Counted from the stretch's first letter, positions 1-7,850 are shown. The stretch is 64,000 nucleotides of DNA from DATMNI01 sp035570275 (GCA_035570275.1 DATMNI010000251.1:1-64000), one strand, 5' to 3'. The notes: generated by a model not told the origin, from the letters alone. Made by a program: numbers and translations.

Positions 1-396
1 CGTCGCCGTACCAGCGAACCATAGCAAGGGAATCAGCCAGGCGTTGAGGTCGATTCGGCGAGATGAAGTTTGAGGTGGCATCGGTCGGCTAACCGAGGCT
101 GTTAGTTCCGTAGAATCGTCGACCACCGGCGAACGCAGCGAGGGCTCGGCCACAGCTGCGGGCGCGGGGCGCTGGAAGGGGAACCAGAGCGGCGTCACCG
201 CTGTCCAGCGTGGCAGCATAGGCGTCGCTGCCGCCGCGGCAAACATGGCGACGATTGTGGTGGAGAACACCAACCGGCGCAGATCCGCCGATCTGTTCCT
301 TAGCATCCGGCTTATGCACAGCGCAGCGCCCAGCGCGATGCCGGATTTCCAGAACACTGCAAACAAGACGGGACGAAATTCAAACGGCGTGGTCAC
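1..396 (-). CDS. M56 (BlaR1-like) membrane peptidase, N-terminal part
   Basis: The frame opens at a GTG that overlaps the blaI stop in a GTGA arrangement and runs off the left edge, so only about 132 N-terminal codons are present. The translation has a hydrophobic segment near residues 10-27, then LRRLVFSTTIVAMFAA followed by a PRW turn, as in the first membrane helices of BlaR1/MecR1-type M56 metallopeptidases, and another hydrophobic stretch near residue 120. M56 proteins sense a signal at the membrane and lead to cleavage of the partner BlaI repressor. The catalytic HExxH lies outside the window. The pairing with blaI is the main support; the ligand cannot be told. Confidence 0.7.
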   Translation of the reverse strand, partial: MTTPFEFRPVLFAVFWKSGIALGAALCISRMLRNRSADLRRLVFSTTIVAMFAAAAATPMLPRWTAVTPLWFPFQRPAPAAVAEPSLRSPVVDDSTELTASVSRPMPPQTSSRRIDLNAWLIPLLWFAGTAT

Positions 397-782
397 CGTC
401 CCTCCTTTTCGCGCCGGGCAATCAGCGCCGACAGTTGATCCCTTTCCTCAGCAGATAGCCCCTCGCCGGACATCTCCAGAAGCGCAGCCGCGGCAGCCAT
501 TGGCGACCCCGCGAAAAATGTGGATACAAGCTGCCGCAGAGCCGACTGCCGCGCCTTTGCGGGAGCGACCGCGGGCGTGTAGACGTAGCGCATCCCGTCC
601 CGTTTGTGGCGGACGTGTCCCTTCTCCTCCAGCAGGGTCAACATTCCGCGAACGGCGGAATAGCTGGGCGGGTCCGGCAATTCCGCCAGGACCTCCGCTA
701 CGCCAGCCTTTCCAAGCCGATAGAGAACCTCCACGATCTGGCGCTCCCTGCGGCCGAGTTGAGTTCCAATGTCTTCGTTCAT
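393..782 (-). CDS. blaI: BlaI/MecI-type transcriptional repressor
   Basis: A 129-residue protein of normal BlaI length. The N-terminal winged helix (about residues 8-75) reads LGRRERQIVEVLYRLGKAGV then VLAELPDPPSYSAVRGMLTLLEEKGHV, the usual 'S.y.aVrgmL..LeeKG' recognition-helix pattern of Solibacter-type BlaI. The C-terminal half is the dimerisation and cleavage region. A GAGAGG sits six bases before the ATG. The downstream M56 gene overlaps it by four bases, giving a sensor-repressor operon. A palindrome upstream is a candidate operator, so autorepression is likely. It need not concern beta-lactams: Acidobacteria carry many such pairs. Confidence 0.9.
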   Translation of the reverse strand: MNEDIGTQLGRRERQIVEVLYRLGKAGVAEVLAELPDPPSYSAVRGMLTLLEEKGHVRHKRDGMRYVYTPAVAPAKARQSALRQLVSTFFAGSPMAAAAALLEMSGEGLSAEERDQLSALIARREKEGR

Positions 783-808
783 CCAAAGCCTCTCTCGGAT
801 GCTATTCC

Positions 809-824
809 ACTAGCAACTGCTAGT
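809..824. promoter_or_regulatory. Candidate BlaI operator palindrome
   Basis: ACTAGCAACTGCTAGT is a perfect inverted repeat with 7-base arms and a 2-base centre, 27 bases upstream of the blaI start. BlaI/MecI dimers bind short TA-rich palindromes in their own promoters. A further partial arm (TTAGCAATAG) follows at 829-838 and may be part of a second site. The assignment is inferred from symmetry and position. Confidence 0.55.
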
Positions 825-961
825 ACATTAGCAATAGCCCGCAAGGCAGTCAAGCGAAAAATATCGGCAGGGATGGATCCTCCCTGACGGCGCAGTGTTT
901 AGGATTGCTCCGGTCAAGCCTTCTCTTACCGGCTATCGCCCTCGGCAGGCGCCCGCCGGGG

Positions 962-1705
962 TCAAACCGGCCGCCGGTAAAAACTGTCCGTGAAATCGTG
1001 GATGGAGCGCGGCCCCTTGGCTGACTGAAGGCCCTTCAGAACGCCCTGTTTGTCAGCCTCGCTGCGTTCCTGGCCGAGCTTGAACTTGCCCTCCAGCACC
1101 TCAATTTCCATCTCGAAACCGATAATCTGCGAGATCATCGGGTAGGTGTAACTGTCGGGCAGACTGGCGAAATCGTAAGCGGAGCTCGGGGAGTTCTCGA
1201 ACTTGTGGATGAGCTGTGCCAGCAAGTCATGGATCGCTTTCGGTTCGGCGATTGGCTTGAGCTTTCCCGAGGCGTGGACCACGGTAAAATTCCAGGTGGG
1301 CACCACTTCGGTCTTGGCGTACCATGTGGGCGAGATGTAAGAGTGCGGGCCGCGGAAAGCGATCACCGCGGGCGGCCGGCGTTCGAAGGTCTTGCTCTGC
1401 GGATTCTGGCGTGAGATGTGGCCGCGAATGGTGCCATACTTGCCCGCGGTTCGGTTCAGCAGCACTGGGATGTGCGTAATCCGGATTGCAGGCAAGCCGC
1501 CTGGCTCCGGCGCAGCCGTGACCAGGTCCACAAACGAGAACTCATCCATGAAATCGTGAAGGAACTTCCGGTCCTCCACCAGGTGAGCTTTGGGAATGTA
1601 GAGCGAACTTTCCGCTGTAACCGCCGGGTTGTCCCGTGCGTTGTCCTGAGCATCCAGCTCGATTCCCGCCAGGGCGAAGCCGGCCAGCAAGTCGCGACGT
1701 TTCAT
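962..1705 (-). CDS. PaiB-type FMN-binding protein with Tat-like leader
   Basis: From residue about 35 the protein matches the PaiB/FMN-binding split-barrel family: LYIPKAHLVEDRKFLHDFM, then FVDLVTA, a central RGPHSYISPTWY (family hallmark) and VPTWNFTVVHASG, ending in the helical tail. Length is 247 residues; PaiB proteins are near 205. The extra N-terminus begins MKRRDLLAGFALAG, which looks like a twin-arginine leader. That is unusual, because PaiB-like regulators or proteases are normally cytoplasmic. The start at 1705 was preferred over an upstream ATG (1741) because it puts the RR motif at the N-terminus. Exact activity is not established for this family. Confidence 0.8.
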   Translation of the reverse strand: MKRRDLLAGFALAGIELDAQDNARDNPAVTAESSLYIPKAHLVEDRKFLHDFMDEFSFVDLVTAAPEPGGLPAIRITHIPVLLNRTAGKYGTIRGHISRQNPQSKTFERRPPAVIAFRGPHSYISPTWYAKTEVVPTWNFTVVHASGKLKPIAEPKAIHDLLAQLIHKFENSPSSAYDFASLPDSYTYPMISQIIGFEMEIEVLEGKFKLGQERSEADKQGVLKGLQSAKGPRSIHDFTDSFYRRPV

Positions 1706-1762
1706 GTTTGACCTCGGTAGCCGCGGCCCTGCATGATGCATTTCACGGAACCTGCCGCGACC

Positions 1763-2362
1763 TTAAATTATCACGCACGCCTCTTCGAATTCCAAGCGCG
1801 GGTTCCGGTCGCGCAGCCTGGCCGGGTCACCGTAGCCGAGATTGCAAAGGAAATTTGCTTTCCACTTGCCGTCCGGAAAAAACTCGGCGTTGACTTTCTG
1901 CGCGTCAAACCCGGACATGGGACCGCAGTCCAGGCCCAGCGCCCGCGCCGCCAGGATGAAGTAGCCGCCTTGCAGCGAACTGTTCCGGAAAGCCGTCTCG
2001 TCGCGTAATGCCGGATTAGCCGCAAACATTTCGCCCAGTTTCGACTGCGGAAACAGTTTGCCCATCTTCTCGTAGAACTGGCTGTCCCAGGCCACGATGG
2101 TGGTAACCGGAGCCGTGCGTGTCTTCTCCACATTCGACGGCATCAGCGCCGGCAGGAGCCGCGCCTTCGATTCCGCGGTGGTAAGAAACACGAACCGCGC
2201 AGGCGTGGAGTTGGCGCTGGTGGGTCCGAGCCTGGTGAGTTCATAGACCTGGCGGAGAACTTCCGCCGGCACGGGATCGGGAAGCCACTCGCCATAGGTC
2301 CGGGCATTCCGGAATAGCCGGTCCAGCGAATCGCCGGAAAGCGGGTTTCGTGATTGACTCAT
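1763..2362 (-). CDS. rutE: RutE-like malonic semialdehyde reductase / nitroreductase
   Basis: This 199-residue protein follows E. coli RutE along its whole length: LFRNARTYGEWLPDPV, LTRLGPTSANSTPARFVF, APVTTIVAWDSQFYEK, ETAFRNSSLQGGYFILAARA, LGLDCGPMSGFDAQ and the terminal LEFEEACVII. It belongs to the flavin-dependent nitroreductase fold. RutE reduces malonic semialdehyde to 3-hydroxypropionate in the Rut pyrimidine-degradation pathway, but no other rut gene is here, so the substrate could differ. The start at 2362 (MSQSRNP) gives the usual family length; an upstream ATG would add 15 residues without homology. Confidence 0.88.
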   Translation of the reverse strand: MSQSRNPLSGDSLDRLFRNARTYGEWLPDPVPAEVLRQVYELTRLGPTSANSTPARFVFLTTAESKARLLPALMPSNVEKTRTAPVTTIVAWDSQFYEKMGKLFPQSKLGEMFAANPALRDETAFRNSSLQGGYFILAARALGLDCGPMSGFDAQKVNAEFFPDGKWKANFLCNLGYGDPARLRDRNPRLEFEEACVII

Positions 2363-2407
2363 AAAATGTCTTGTTTTTGGATGCCGCCGATGGCCGCCGC
2401 GGCTCAA

Positions 2408-2739
2408 TTTTGGTCAACCGCCAAGGGATGATGGCCGCCAATTCTGTTCGCTGGCCGCAGCGGGGCATAAGCCTCGCTTCCGGCGCAACTCAATGCCGCC
2501 GCCAGTTTCGTGGAAAAAAAGAATCAGGCCGCCGATGAACACCGATGAGCGCGGACCGCCACATGGTTGAGGGCGATGCCGCTCTTAACATCCAGCAGTG
2601 GCGGCGCCGGATTCCGCTGGCCTGATGCCGTTGGCCCGATGGGGATTCTACTGCTGTAGGGCCCAATATCCCTGTCGCGTCTTTACCTGCAGCTCCGGCC
2701 GGTTCTTCACGGCCATCCGGATGGCATGAAACGTTCCCG
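2408..2739. other. Non-coding stretch, nothing recognised
   Basis: No credible gene is visible between rutE and the ABC-transporter scar. Short frames on both strands are not supported by motifs or start signals. Confidence 0.6.
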
Positions 2740-3019
2740 CGCGCTCTGAACAGTCTGAGCCTGTCCATCGGCGCCAACAGGTTCGGTCTGCCAGGTCCCA
2801 ACGGCGCCGGTAAATCCACCCTGATGCGTACCGTGGCCACCTTGCAGGATGCCGATTCCGGCGAGATCTGGTTGGATGACTTGGACGTCCTCAAGCACAA
2901 GGATGAGGTCCGCCGCATTCTCGGCTATCTGCCGCAGGAATTTGGCGTCTATCCCAAGATGCCGGCCATCGATATGCTCGATCACCTGGCGGTGATGAAG
3001 GGCATCCTGCGCCGCGGCG
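2740..3019 (+). pseudogene. ABC transporter ATPase, N-terminal remnant
   Basis: The translated frame reads ALNSLSLSIGAN, then a Walker A (GLPGPNGAGKSTLMR), DADSGEIWLDDLDV, and a Q-loop region (ILGYLPQEFGVYPKM) leading to LDHLAVMKGIL. That is the first 90 or so residues of a CcmA-type ABC ATPase. The signature motif, Walker B and H-loop are absent: at about 3019 the sequence jumps, in another frame, into the end of a different gene. No start codon precedes the fragment. It is the left half of a deletion scar. Confidence 0.75.
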
Positions 3020-3229
3020 AGCGTGAACGATCTGATCGATATCGGCGTATTCAGCGGCGGCAAGGGTCACGAAAAGGAGTTGTATCTGGCCAAGCACCGC
3101 ATCGCCGCCAGCCCGCAGAAGTTCATCATCCTGGTCAACGATAAGCCCACCCGCGCCGGCATTGACCCATATAACAAGCTGCTCGGCCGCAAGCCGGACG
3201 ACAATTGGGTGGACGTGGCGAAGATGTAA
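3020..3229 (+). pseudogene. C-terminal remnant of an ABC-associated M1-peptidase-like protein
   Basis: The frame reads VNDLIDIGVFSGGKG, LYLAKHRIAASPQKF and RAGIDPYNKLLGRKPDDNWV before a stop. This resembles the extreme C-terminus of the M1 aminopeptidase/ABC-2 permease proteins that commonly lie downstream of CcmA-type ATPases. It joins directly to the ATPase fragment, so an internal deletion probably removed the rest of the cassette. Family assignment rests on remembered C-terminal pattern and is moderate. Confidence 0.5.
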
Positions 3230-3230
3230 G

Positions 3231-3352
3231 TGGGGCAGGTTGCCAAACCGGTTGCCAACCTGCGGCGGATTGGCAATCCGCCCGCCGCGAGTTGGCGCGC
3301 GGACGAACTTTCCAAGCGACTTTCGAGGGCGCGGCGGATTGTTAATTCGCCT
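3231..3352. repeat. REP-like double-hairpin element, copy 1
   Basis: The element holds a GCAGGTT...AACCTGC stem (with an inner partial repeat), a perfect GGCGGATT-GGC-AATCCGCC hairpin at 3264-3282, a shared tail (GTTGGCGCGC...AAGCGACTTTC), and a second, slightly imperfect GGCGGATT hairpin at 3333-3351. It sits between a dead ABC locus and the flavin reductase gene. Other copies are near 5966, 7822, 13011, 18932 and 40757. Confidence 0.8.
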
Positions 3353-3359
3353 CCCGAAC

Positions 3360-3866
3360 CTACTTTGCCAATTCCTGGTAGCGGCTGGCAAAATAAATCA
3401 GCGGATCGCCCTTGGCCACGCGGGCGCTCAACATTTCACCCACGAACACATCGTGATCGCCGGAGGTGAAGCGCTGATGCACCGCGCACTCCACCGCGGC
3501 CAGCACGCCCTCCAGAAGCGGCACGCCGGTTTCGCCCGGCTGCCATTCCAAGCCGTCGAAGCGGTCCTGGCCCTTGCGCGCGAAGCGGTCGGAAAGGTCT
3601 CTCTGTCCCTCAGCCAGCACGTTGATTCCGAAGTACTTAGCTGCCCGAAAGTGCTCGATGATCGAGACCGCGTGGCCCAGGCAAATCAGCACCAGCGGTG
3701 GCTCCAGTGAAACCGACGCGAAAGAATTCACGGTCAGGCCGTGCGGCGCGCCTTGGGCGTCCAGGACGCTGGCAATGGTGACGCCGGTGGCGAAGCGCCC
3801 GCAGGCGCGCCGGAAGTCCTCGCTCGTGACCGGCGCCATGTACCCCAAAGCCCCCTCGCTTGACAT
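3360..3866 (-). CDS. Flavin reductase-domain protein
   Basis: The 168-residue product has the FMN-binding split-barrel of the flavin reductase family: FRRACGRFATGVTIAS at the N-terminus, LTVNSFASVSLEPPLVLICL, FGINVLAEGQRDLSDRFA, and HDVFVGEMLSARV with PLIYFASRYQELA at the end. Such proteins use NAD(P)H to reduce FMN or FAD, often for a two-component monooxygenase. No oxygenase partner lies nearby. Two starts are possible, 3866 (MSSEG) and 3839 (MAPVTSEDFRR); neither has a clear ribosome site, and the longer one is given. Confidence 0.85.
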   Translation of the reverse strand: MSSEGALGYMAPVTSEDFRRACGRFATGVTIASVLDAQGAPHGLTVNSFASVSLEPPLVLICLGHAVSIIEHFRAAKYFGINVLAEGQRDLSDRFARKGQDRFDGLEWQPGETGVPLLEGVLAAVECAVHQRFTSGDHDVFVGEMLSARVAKGDPLIYFASRYQELAK

Positions 3867-3934
3867 GAGTATAAATTCAATCCTATCATGTGGTTGACTG
3901 ATGGGGGAACCAGAAACGCCCCCGCGCGGGGAGC

Positions 3935-3940
3935 AGGAGG
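3935..3940 (+). promoter_or_regulatory. Shine-Dalgarno that fixes the HU start
   Basis: AGGAGG lies five bases before TTG at 3946. It selects the TTG over the in-frame ATG at 3901, which would add 15 residues not found in HU proteins. Confidence 0.7.
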
Positions 3941-3945
3941 CTGTT

Positions 3946-4215
3946 TTGATCAAGCTGGACATCATCAATGAGGTCGTCAACCGGACCGGCATCACCAAAA
4001 CGAAGGCCGAAATGGCGGTGGAGACGGTCTTTGAATCCATGAAGAAAGCGCTGGAGCAAGGGGACCGCATCGAACTGCGCGGCTTCGGCGTCTTCAACGT
4101 AAAGCCGCGTAAGACCGGGATCGGCCGTAACCCGCGAACCGGCGCGGAGGTTTCCATCCCGCCCGGGAAGGCCGTCCGTTTCAAGCCGGGCAAGGAGTTA
4201 CAGACGCTGCAGTAG
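3946..4215 (+). CDS. HU/IHF-family DNA-bending protein
   Basis: Read from the TTG start, the product is 89 residues, the canonical HU/IHF size. It shows IINEVVNRTGITKTKAEMAV, then ALEQGDRIELRGFGVFNVK, and the DNA-binding arm RKTGIGRNPRTGAEVSIPP with AVRFKPGKEL at the end. The GRNPRTG...IP beta-arm with its intercalating proline is clear. It binds and bends DNA as a dimer; the sequence cannot tell HU from IHF. It is divergent from the flavin reductase gene and upstream of the M50 gene. Confidence 0.93.
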   Translation: MIKLDIINEVVNRTGITKTKAEMAVETVFESMKKALEQGDRIELRGFGVFNVKPRKTGIGRNPRTGAEVSIPPGKAVRFKPGKELQTLQ

Positions 4216-4244
4216 AGTCGGTCGCTGCACGCCGGCAGTCTATC

Positions 4245-5210
4245 GTGTCATCCCAGGATTTCTCTCCGGCGCCTTACCCTCTCTACGCCGAAAGCGCCAC
4301 AGGAGAGTCTTATTCCGTACCGGCCGCCCGCCCCCACGAGCGTTACTGGCTTTACGGTCTTCTATTTGCAACCACGCTGCTGACCACGACGCTGGTGGGC
4401 GCGGCCATGCAGATGGATTTCAACCGCGGCGTGCCCTTCGACATTGAGCACAGCTTCGTCCTCTACACGGTTTTCTGGCGTCACCCCGCTGTGCTGCTCC
4501 GCGGGCTGCCATTTTCGCTGACCCTGCTATCCATTCTGCTGGCCCACGAATTCGGCCACTACCTGGCGGCGCTGTTCCATCGCGTGGATGCCAGCCTGCC
4601 GTATTTCCTGCCCTCGCCCCTGATGGGGACCTTCGGGGCGTTCATTCGGGTGCGGTCGCCGATTTATACCAAGAAGGCGCTTTTCGATATCGGCGTCGCC
4701 GGGCCCATCGCCGGGTTTGTGTTCCTGGTGCCGGCTCTGGCGGTGGGGCTGGCATTTTCCAAAATCATTCCCGGGATCGCGCACCAGGGCAGCATGTACT
4801 TCAGTGTGCCTGGCCTGGAATGGCTGCTGGAGCGCGCCATTTTCCCATCGGTGGCCTCGGTCGACATATACCTGCACCCCGTAGCCCGCGCGGCCTGGGT
4901 GGGAATGTCCGTCACCGCCCTGAATCTGCTGCCCATCGGCCAACTGGATGGCGGCCACATTTTCTATTCGTTCTTCCCGCGGCGCCATCGAATGGCGTCC
5001 GTCGCGTTGTGCCTCATGCTTCTGCCCTTGGGGCTGCTGTGGTGGCCCTGGTTCTTCTGGGCGCTGCTGCTGCTGTGGCTGGGCAGAAACCATCCGGTGG
5101 TCTACGATCCCACGGTGCTGGACAGCCACCGTACCCGGCTGGGTTGGATGGCGCTCGCCATTTTCGTGCTCTGTTTTTCGTGGGCGCCCATCAGCCCCGG
5201 CGGGTTGTGA
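4245..5210 (+). CDS. M50 (site-2 protease type) membrane metallopeptidase
   Basis: A 321-residue polytopic membrane protein. The zinc motif HEFGH is at residues 101-105 inside a hydrophobic helix, and the second conserved motif NLLPIGQLDGGHIFY supplies the third ligand (Asp of LDGG). GVAGPIAGFVFLVPALA lies between them. Several further hydrophobic helices follow. The start is GTG. S2P-like enzymes cut transmembrane substrates such as anti-sigma factors; no substrate gene is adjacent. It ends six bases before the glycosyltransferase gene and may be cotranscribed with it. Confidence 0.9.
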   Translation: MSSQDFSPAPYPLYAESATGESYSVPAARPHERYWLYGLLFATTLLTTTLVGAAMQMDFNRGVPFDIEHSFVLYTVFWRHPAVLLRGLPFSLTLLSILLAHEFGHYLAALFHRVDASLPYFLPSPLMGTFGAFIRVRSPIYTKKALFDIGVAGPIAGFVFLVPALAVGLAFSKIIPGIAHQGSMYFSVPGLEWLLERAIFPSVASVDIYLHPVARAAWVGMSVTALNLLPIGQLDGGHIFYSFFPRRHRMASVALCLMLLPLGLLWWPWFFWALLLLWLGRNHPVVYDPTVLDSHRTRLGWMALAIFVLCFSWAPISPGGL

Positions 5211-5216
5211 TCCGCC

Positions 5217-5954
5217 ATGAAGATTACCGCCACCATCATCACGCTCAATGAGGAGCGCAAGATTGTGCGCGCCATCGAGAGCCTGCGGTGCTGCGATGAA
5301 ATCCTGATCCTGGATAGCGGTTCCACCGACCGTACCGTGGAACTGGCCACCAACCTGGGGGCGCGAGTGATTGAGGCCGGATGGCGCGGATACGCCGGCC
5401 AGAAAAACTGGGCCGCCGGGCAGGCCACCTACGACTGGATTCTTTCGCTGGATGCCGACGAGGCGTTAAGCGAAGGCCTGGAAGCCGAAATCTGGAACCT
5501 CAAGAAGACCGGGCCGCAGTGCCATGCCTACATCATGCCGCGCCAGGCCCAATACCTGGGCCGCTGGATTCTGCATTCCGGCTGGTACCCCGACCGCAAG
5601 GTGCGCCTTTACGACCGCCGCCGAGCCAAATGGGTGGGCGATTTCGTGCATGAAACCGTGCAAACCAAAGGCCCGGTGGGTCACTTGCAGAGCAACATCC
5701 TGCATTTCACCTGCGACTCCCTCTCCGAACACCTGCGCACGCTGGACCGTTACACCACGCTGGCCGCCGAAGAACTGGTTTCGCGCAAGGTGAAGGTGCC
5801 CATCTGGAAGATGATCGTCGACCCGCCGTGGACCTTCGCCAAGGCCTACTTCTTCCAGCGCGGCTTTCTGGACGGGGTCGAAGGCCTGATCATCTGCTAC
5901 ATGGCGGCCTTCTACACGTTTCTGAAGTATGCCAAAGCGAGAAACATGAGCTAA
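5217..5954 (+). CDS. Family 2 glycosyltransferase (LPS core type)
   Basis: A 245-residue GT-A enzyme. The N-terminus MKITATIITLNEERKI is the nucleotide-sugar binding strand, CCDEILILDSGSTDRTVELA is typical of the LpsA/WaaE-like branch, and the metal site is LSLDADEALS. GWRGYAGQKNWA and the RKVRLYDRRRAKWVGD segment match enzymes adding glucose or heptose to lipopolysaccharide core. A C-terminal amphipathic helix (FFQRGFLDGVEGLIICYMAAFYTFLKY, quoted in part: GVEGLIICYMAAFYTFL) suggests membrane contact. The REP-like element lies between it and the next glycosyltransferase. Confidence 0.88.
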   Translation: MKITATIITLNEERKIVRAIESLRCCDEILILDSGSTDRTVELATNLGARVIEAGWRGYAGQKNWAAGQATYDWILSLDADEALSEGLEAEIWNLKKTGPQCHAYIMPRQAQYLGRWILHSGWYPDRKVRLYDRRRAKWVGDFVHETVQTKGPVGHLQSNILHFTCDSLSEHLRTLDRYTTLAAEELVSRKVKVPIWKMIVDPPWTFAKAYFFQRGFLDGVEGLIICYMAAFYTFLKYAKARNMS

Positions 5955-5965
5955 TGGAGTCTCTT

Positions 5966-6028
5966 GTGGGGCAGGTTGTTAATTTTTGTGGGGCAGGTTG
6001 CCAACCTGCGGCGGATTGCTAATCCGCC
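5966..6028. repeat. REP-like double-hairpin element, copy 2
   Basis: Two back-to-back hairpins: GCAGGTTG-C-CAACCTGC at 5993-6009 and GGCGGATT-GCT-AATCCGCC at 6010-6028. An extra half copy of the first arm (GGGGCAGGTTGTTAAT) precedes them. It lies between two same-strand glycosyltransferase genes. Confidence 0.8.
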
Positions 6029-6059
6029 TCTTGTAAGCCGCCAGCCGAACTGACCGCTG

Positions 6060-7028
6060 ATGCGCATCCTCCATCTCGATACCGGCAAAGAAATGCGCGG
6101 AGGCCAATGGCAGGTGCTCCGTCTGATCGAGGGCCTGTCTCAAGCCGGGGTGGAATCCACGCTCTTGGCCCCGGAAGACGCCTTGCTCTTCGCCGCCGCC
6201 CGCGACAAAGGCTGGCGCGTCGAGCCTCTGAGCCTGGTTCGCGCGCTCCTCGCCGCCCGGCGCTACGACCTGGTGCATGCGCACGATGCCCGGAGCCACA
6301 CGCTGGCCGCGTTGATAGGAGTGATGATTCCGGTCGTCCCCAAGGTCGTCCCCCTGGTAGTCTCCCGGCGCGTGGCCTTTGCTGTCCGATCCCGCTGGAA
6401 ATACCGCCGCCCCACGCGCTTCATCGCAGTTTCGGAATACGTCAAATCGGTGCTGCTTCAAGGCGGCGTGCCGGCTGGGAAAATCAGCGTAGTCTACGAT
6501 GGCGTGCCGCTGCTCCAGGTCAGCACCCGCGCAACCACCAATATCACGGTCCTAGCCAAAGCAACCGGTCAGAGCCATGACCGTCGCAGTCAGAGCCATG
6601 ACCGTCAGGGAGTGGTTGTGCCAGGCGTTATAACCGCGCTGGCCTCGGCAGCCGCGGAACTGGCGGGCGTGACGCTCCGGCCAACAGTCAACCTGGAACG
6701 CGACCTTCGCGACGCTGGCGTCTTGCTCTACCTCTCGGACTCCGAAGGGCTCGGCTCCGGGGCGCTGCTGGCCATGTCGGCAGGCGTGCCGGTGATCGCC
6801 AGCAAGGTCGGCGGCCTGCTGGAAGTAATTCGCGACGGCGAGAACGGCATTCTGGTGCCGAATGAACCCACCGCCATCGCCGCCGCCATAAAAAGGCTGC
6901 TGGCCAGCCCCGATCTGGTCGGGCGTTTGGGCCGCGCGGCGCGTCAGACCGTTATGGACCGGTTTACCGTGGACCAGATGGTTCGCCATACCATGGAAGT
7001 TTACCGGCAGGTGCTCTCTCTTGATTGA
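6060..7028 (+). CDS. Family 4 (GT1-type) glycosyltransferase with repeat insertion
   Basis: The 322-residue protein starts MRILHLDTGKEMRGGQWQVL, the Rossmann strand of GT-B enzymes, and carries the C-terminal donor site with VLLYLSDSEGLGSGALLAM, GVPVIASKVGGLLEVI and ENGILVPNEP. Between the domains, about residues 160-200, the usual strand is replaced by an odd segment containing two copies of QSHD, encoded by a duplicated 16-base repeat at 6570-6606. The protein is also shorter than typical (about 370 residues), so part of the linker or second domain may have been lost; activity is uncertain. Its end overlaps the prepilin peptidase start by eight bases. Confidence 0.82.
   Translation: MRILHLDTGKEMRGGQWQVLRLIEGLSQAGVESTLLAPEDALLFAAARDKGWRVEPLSLVRALLAARRYDLVHAHDARSHTLAALIGVMIPVVPKVVPLVVSRRVAFAVRSRWKYRRPTRFIAVSEYVKSVLLQGGVPAGKISVVYDGVPLLQVSTRATTNITVLAKATGQSHDRRSQSHDRQGVVVPGVITALASAAAELAGVTLRPTVNLERDLRDAGVLLYLSDSEGLGSGALLAMSAGVPVIASKVGGLLEVIRDGENGILVPNEPTAIAAAIKRLLASPDLVGRLGRAARQTVMDRFTVDQMVRHTMEVYRQVLSLD
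6570..6606 (+). repeat. Duplicated 16-base repeat inside glycosyltransferase gene
   Basis: CAGAGCCATGACCGTC occurs at 6570-6585 and 6591-6606. It belongs to the same family as the GAGCCGTGACCGT..GGGAGCGG repeats near 36.7-36.85 kb. It is read in frame and does not break the gene. Confidence 0.7.
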
Positions 7029-7839
7029 AGCCAGTCTCGCATTCCTGTTCGGCCTGCTGATCGGCAGCTTTCTGAACGTCTGCATTCACCGATGGCCGCG
7101 CAACCGCTCCGTCGTGAGGCCGCGCTCGCACTGCGTCCGCTGCCGCAAGCCGATTGCCTGGTACGACAACATTCCCGTGGTCAGCTACCTGGTTCTGCGA
7201 GGCCGCTGCCGCCACTGCGGCAAGCACATTTCCTGGCGCTATCCGCTGGTGGAGTCGCTCACGGGCGCGTTGTTTTTCACCATCGTTCTGCAGATGGGGC
7301 CGCCCGATCGGGGTCACATCGCGGCAGCGCTGAAGACGTGCGTCTTTTCGGCAATTCTAGTGGCGCTGATCTTTTCCGATCTGGAGAAGCGGCTGCTTCC
7401 GGATGAGCTGACCAAAGGCGGCATCATCATCGGATTGGCGTTCGCCGCATTCGTGCCGGTTTCAGACCTTCCTACCCAAATGATGTTGTCCTTCGCCGGC
7501 CTGGAAAAACTGACCGGCCCGCCCGTTTGGTTGGCCGCTTCCGCTTCCGGAGCGTTCTTGCCCGCGTTCATTCTCTGGAGCACCGGCTGGCTGTATGGCA
7601 AAATCCGGCATCGCGATGGTCTCGGTTTCGGCGACGTGAAACTGGTGGCGATGATCGGCAGCTTTCTTGGTTTGCAGGCGGCCCTGCTGACCTTGGTTCT
7701 CGGTTCCGTCGCCGGCTCGTTGATCGGCTACAGCTACATCAAACTAACCGGCAAGGACGCCGCCACCTACGAGCTGCCGTTCGGTACGTTTCTGGGAGCC
7801 GCCGCGCTGGCCGTAGCCATTTGTGGGGCAGGTTGGTAG
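7021..7839 (+). CDS. Prepilin peptidase (type IV pilin leader peptidase)
   Basis: A 272-residue membrane protein with the N-terminal cytoplasmic zinc domain (Cys38-x2-Cys41 and Cys63-x2-Cys66) after the first helix (LLIGSFLNVCIHRWP), then an A24 aspartic protease domain. The two catalytic aspartates appear to be Asp120 (FSDLEKRLLPDELT) and Asp206 in GLGFGDVKL. It cleaves and methylates prepilins at the inner membrane. Translation starts at TTG overlapping the upstream gene. The last residues (ICGAGW) and the stop codon come from a degenerate REP-like element, so the C-terminus appears altered. No other pilus genes are in the window. Confidence 0.92.
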   Translation: MIEASLAFLFGLLIGSFLNVCIHRWPRNRSVVRPRSHCVRCRKPIAWYDNIPVVSYLVLRGRCRHCGKHISWRYPLVESLTGALFFTIVLQMGPPDRGHIAAALKTCVFSAILVALIFSDLEKRLLPDELTKGGIIIGLAFAAFVPVSDLPTQMMLSFAGLEKLTGPPVWLAASASGAFLPAFILWSTGWLYGKIRHRDGLGFGDVKLVAMIGSFLGLQAALLTLVLGSVAGSLIGYSYIKLTGKDAATYELPFGTFLGAAALAVAICGAGW

Positions 7840-7850
7840 GGCGGATTGCA
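7822..7850. repeat. Degenerate REP-like element, copy 3
   Basis: TGTGGGGCAGGTTGG and GGGCGGATTGCAGG are the left arms of the two hairpins without their right arms. It overlaps the end of the prepilin peptidase gene and abuts a fragment of a REP-associated transposase. Confidence 0.6.

Noticed and set aside
4527..5129. Long minus-strand frame opposite the M50 gene
   Set aside because: It is a codon-shadow of the M50 gene: no motif, no ribosome site, and the plus-strand frame has clear family motifs.
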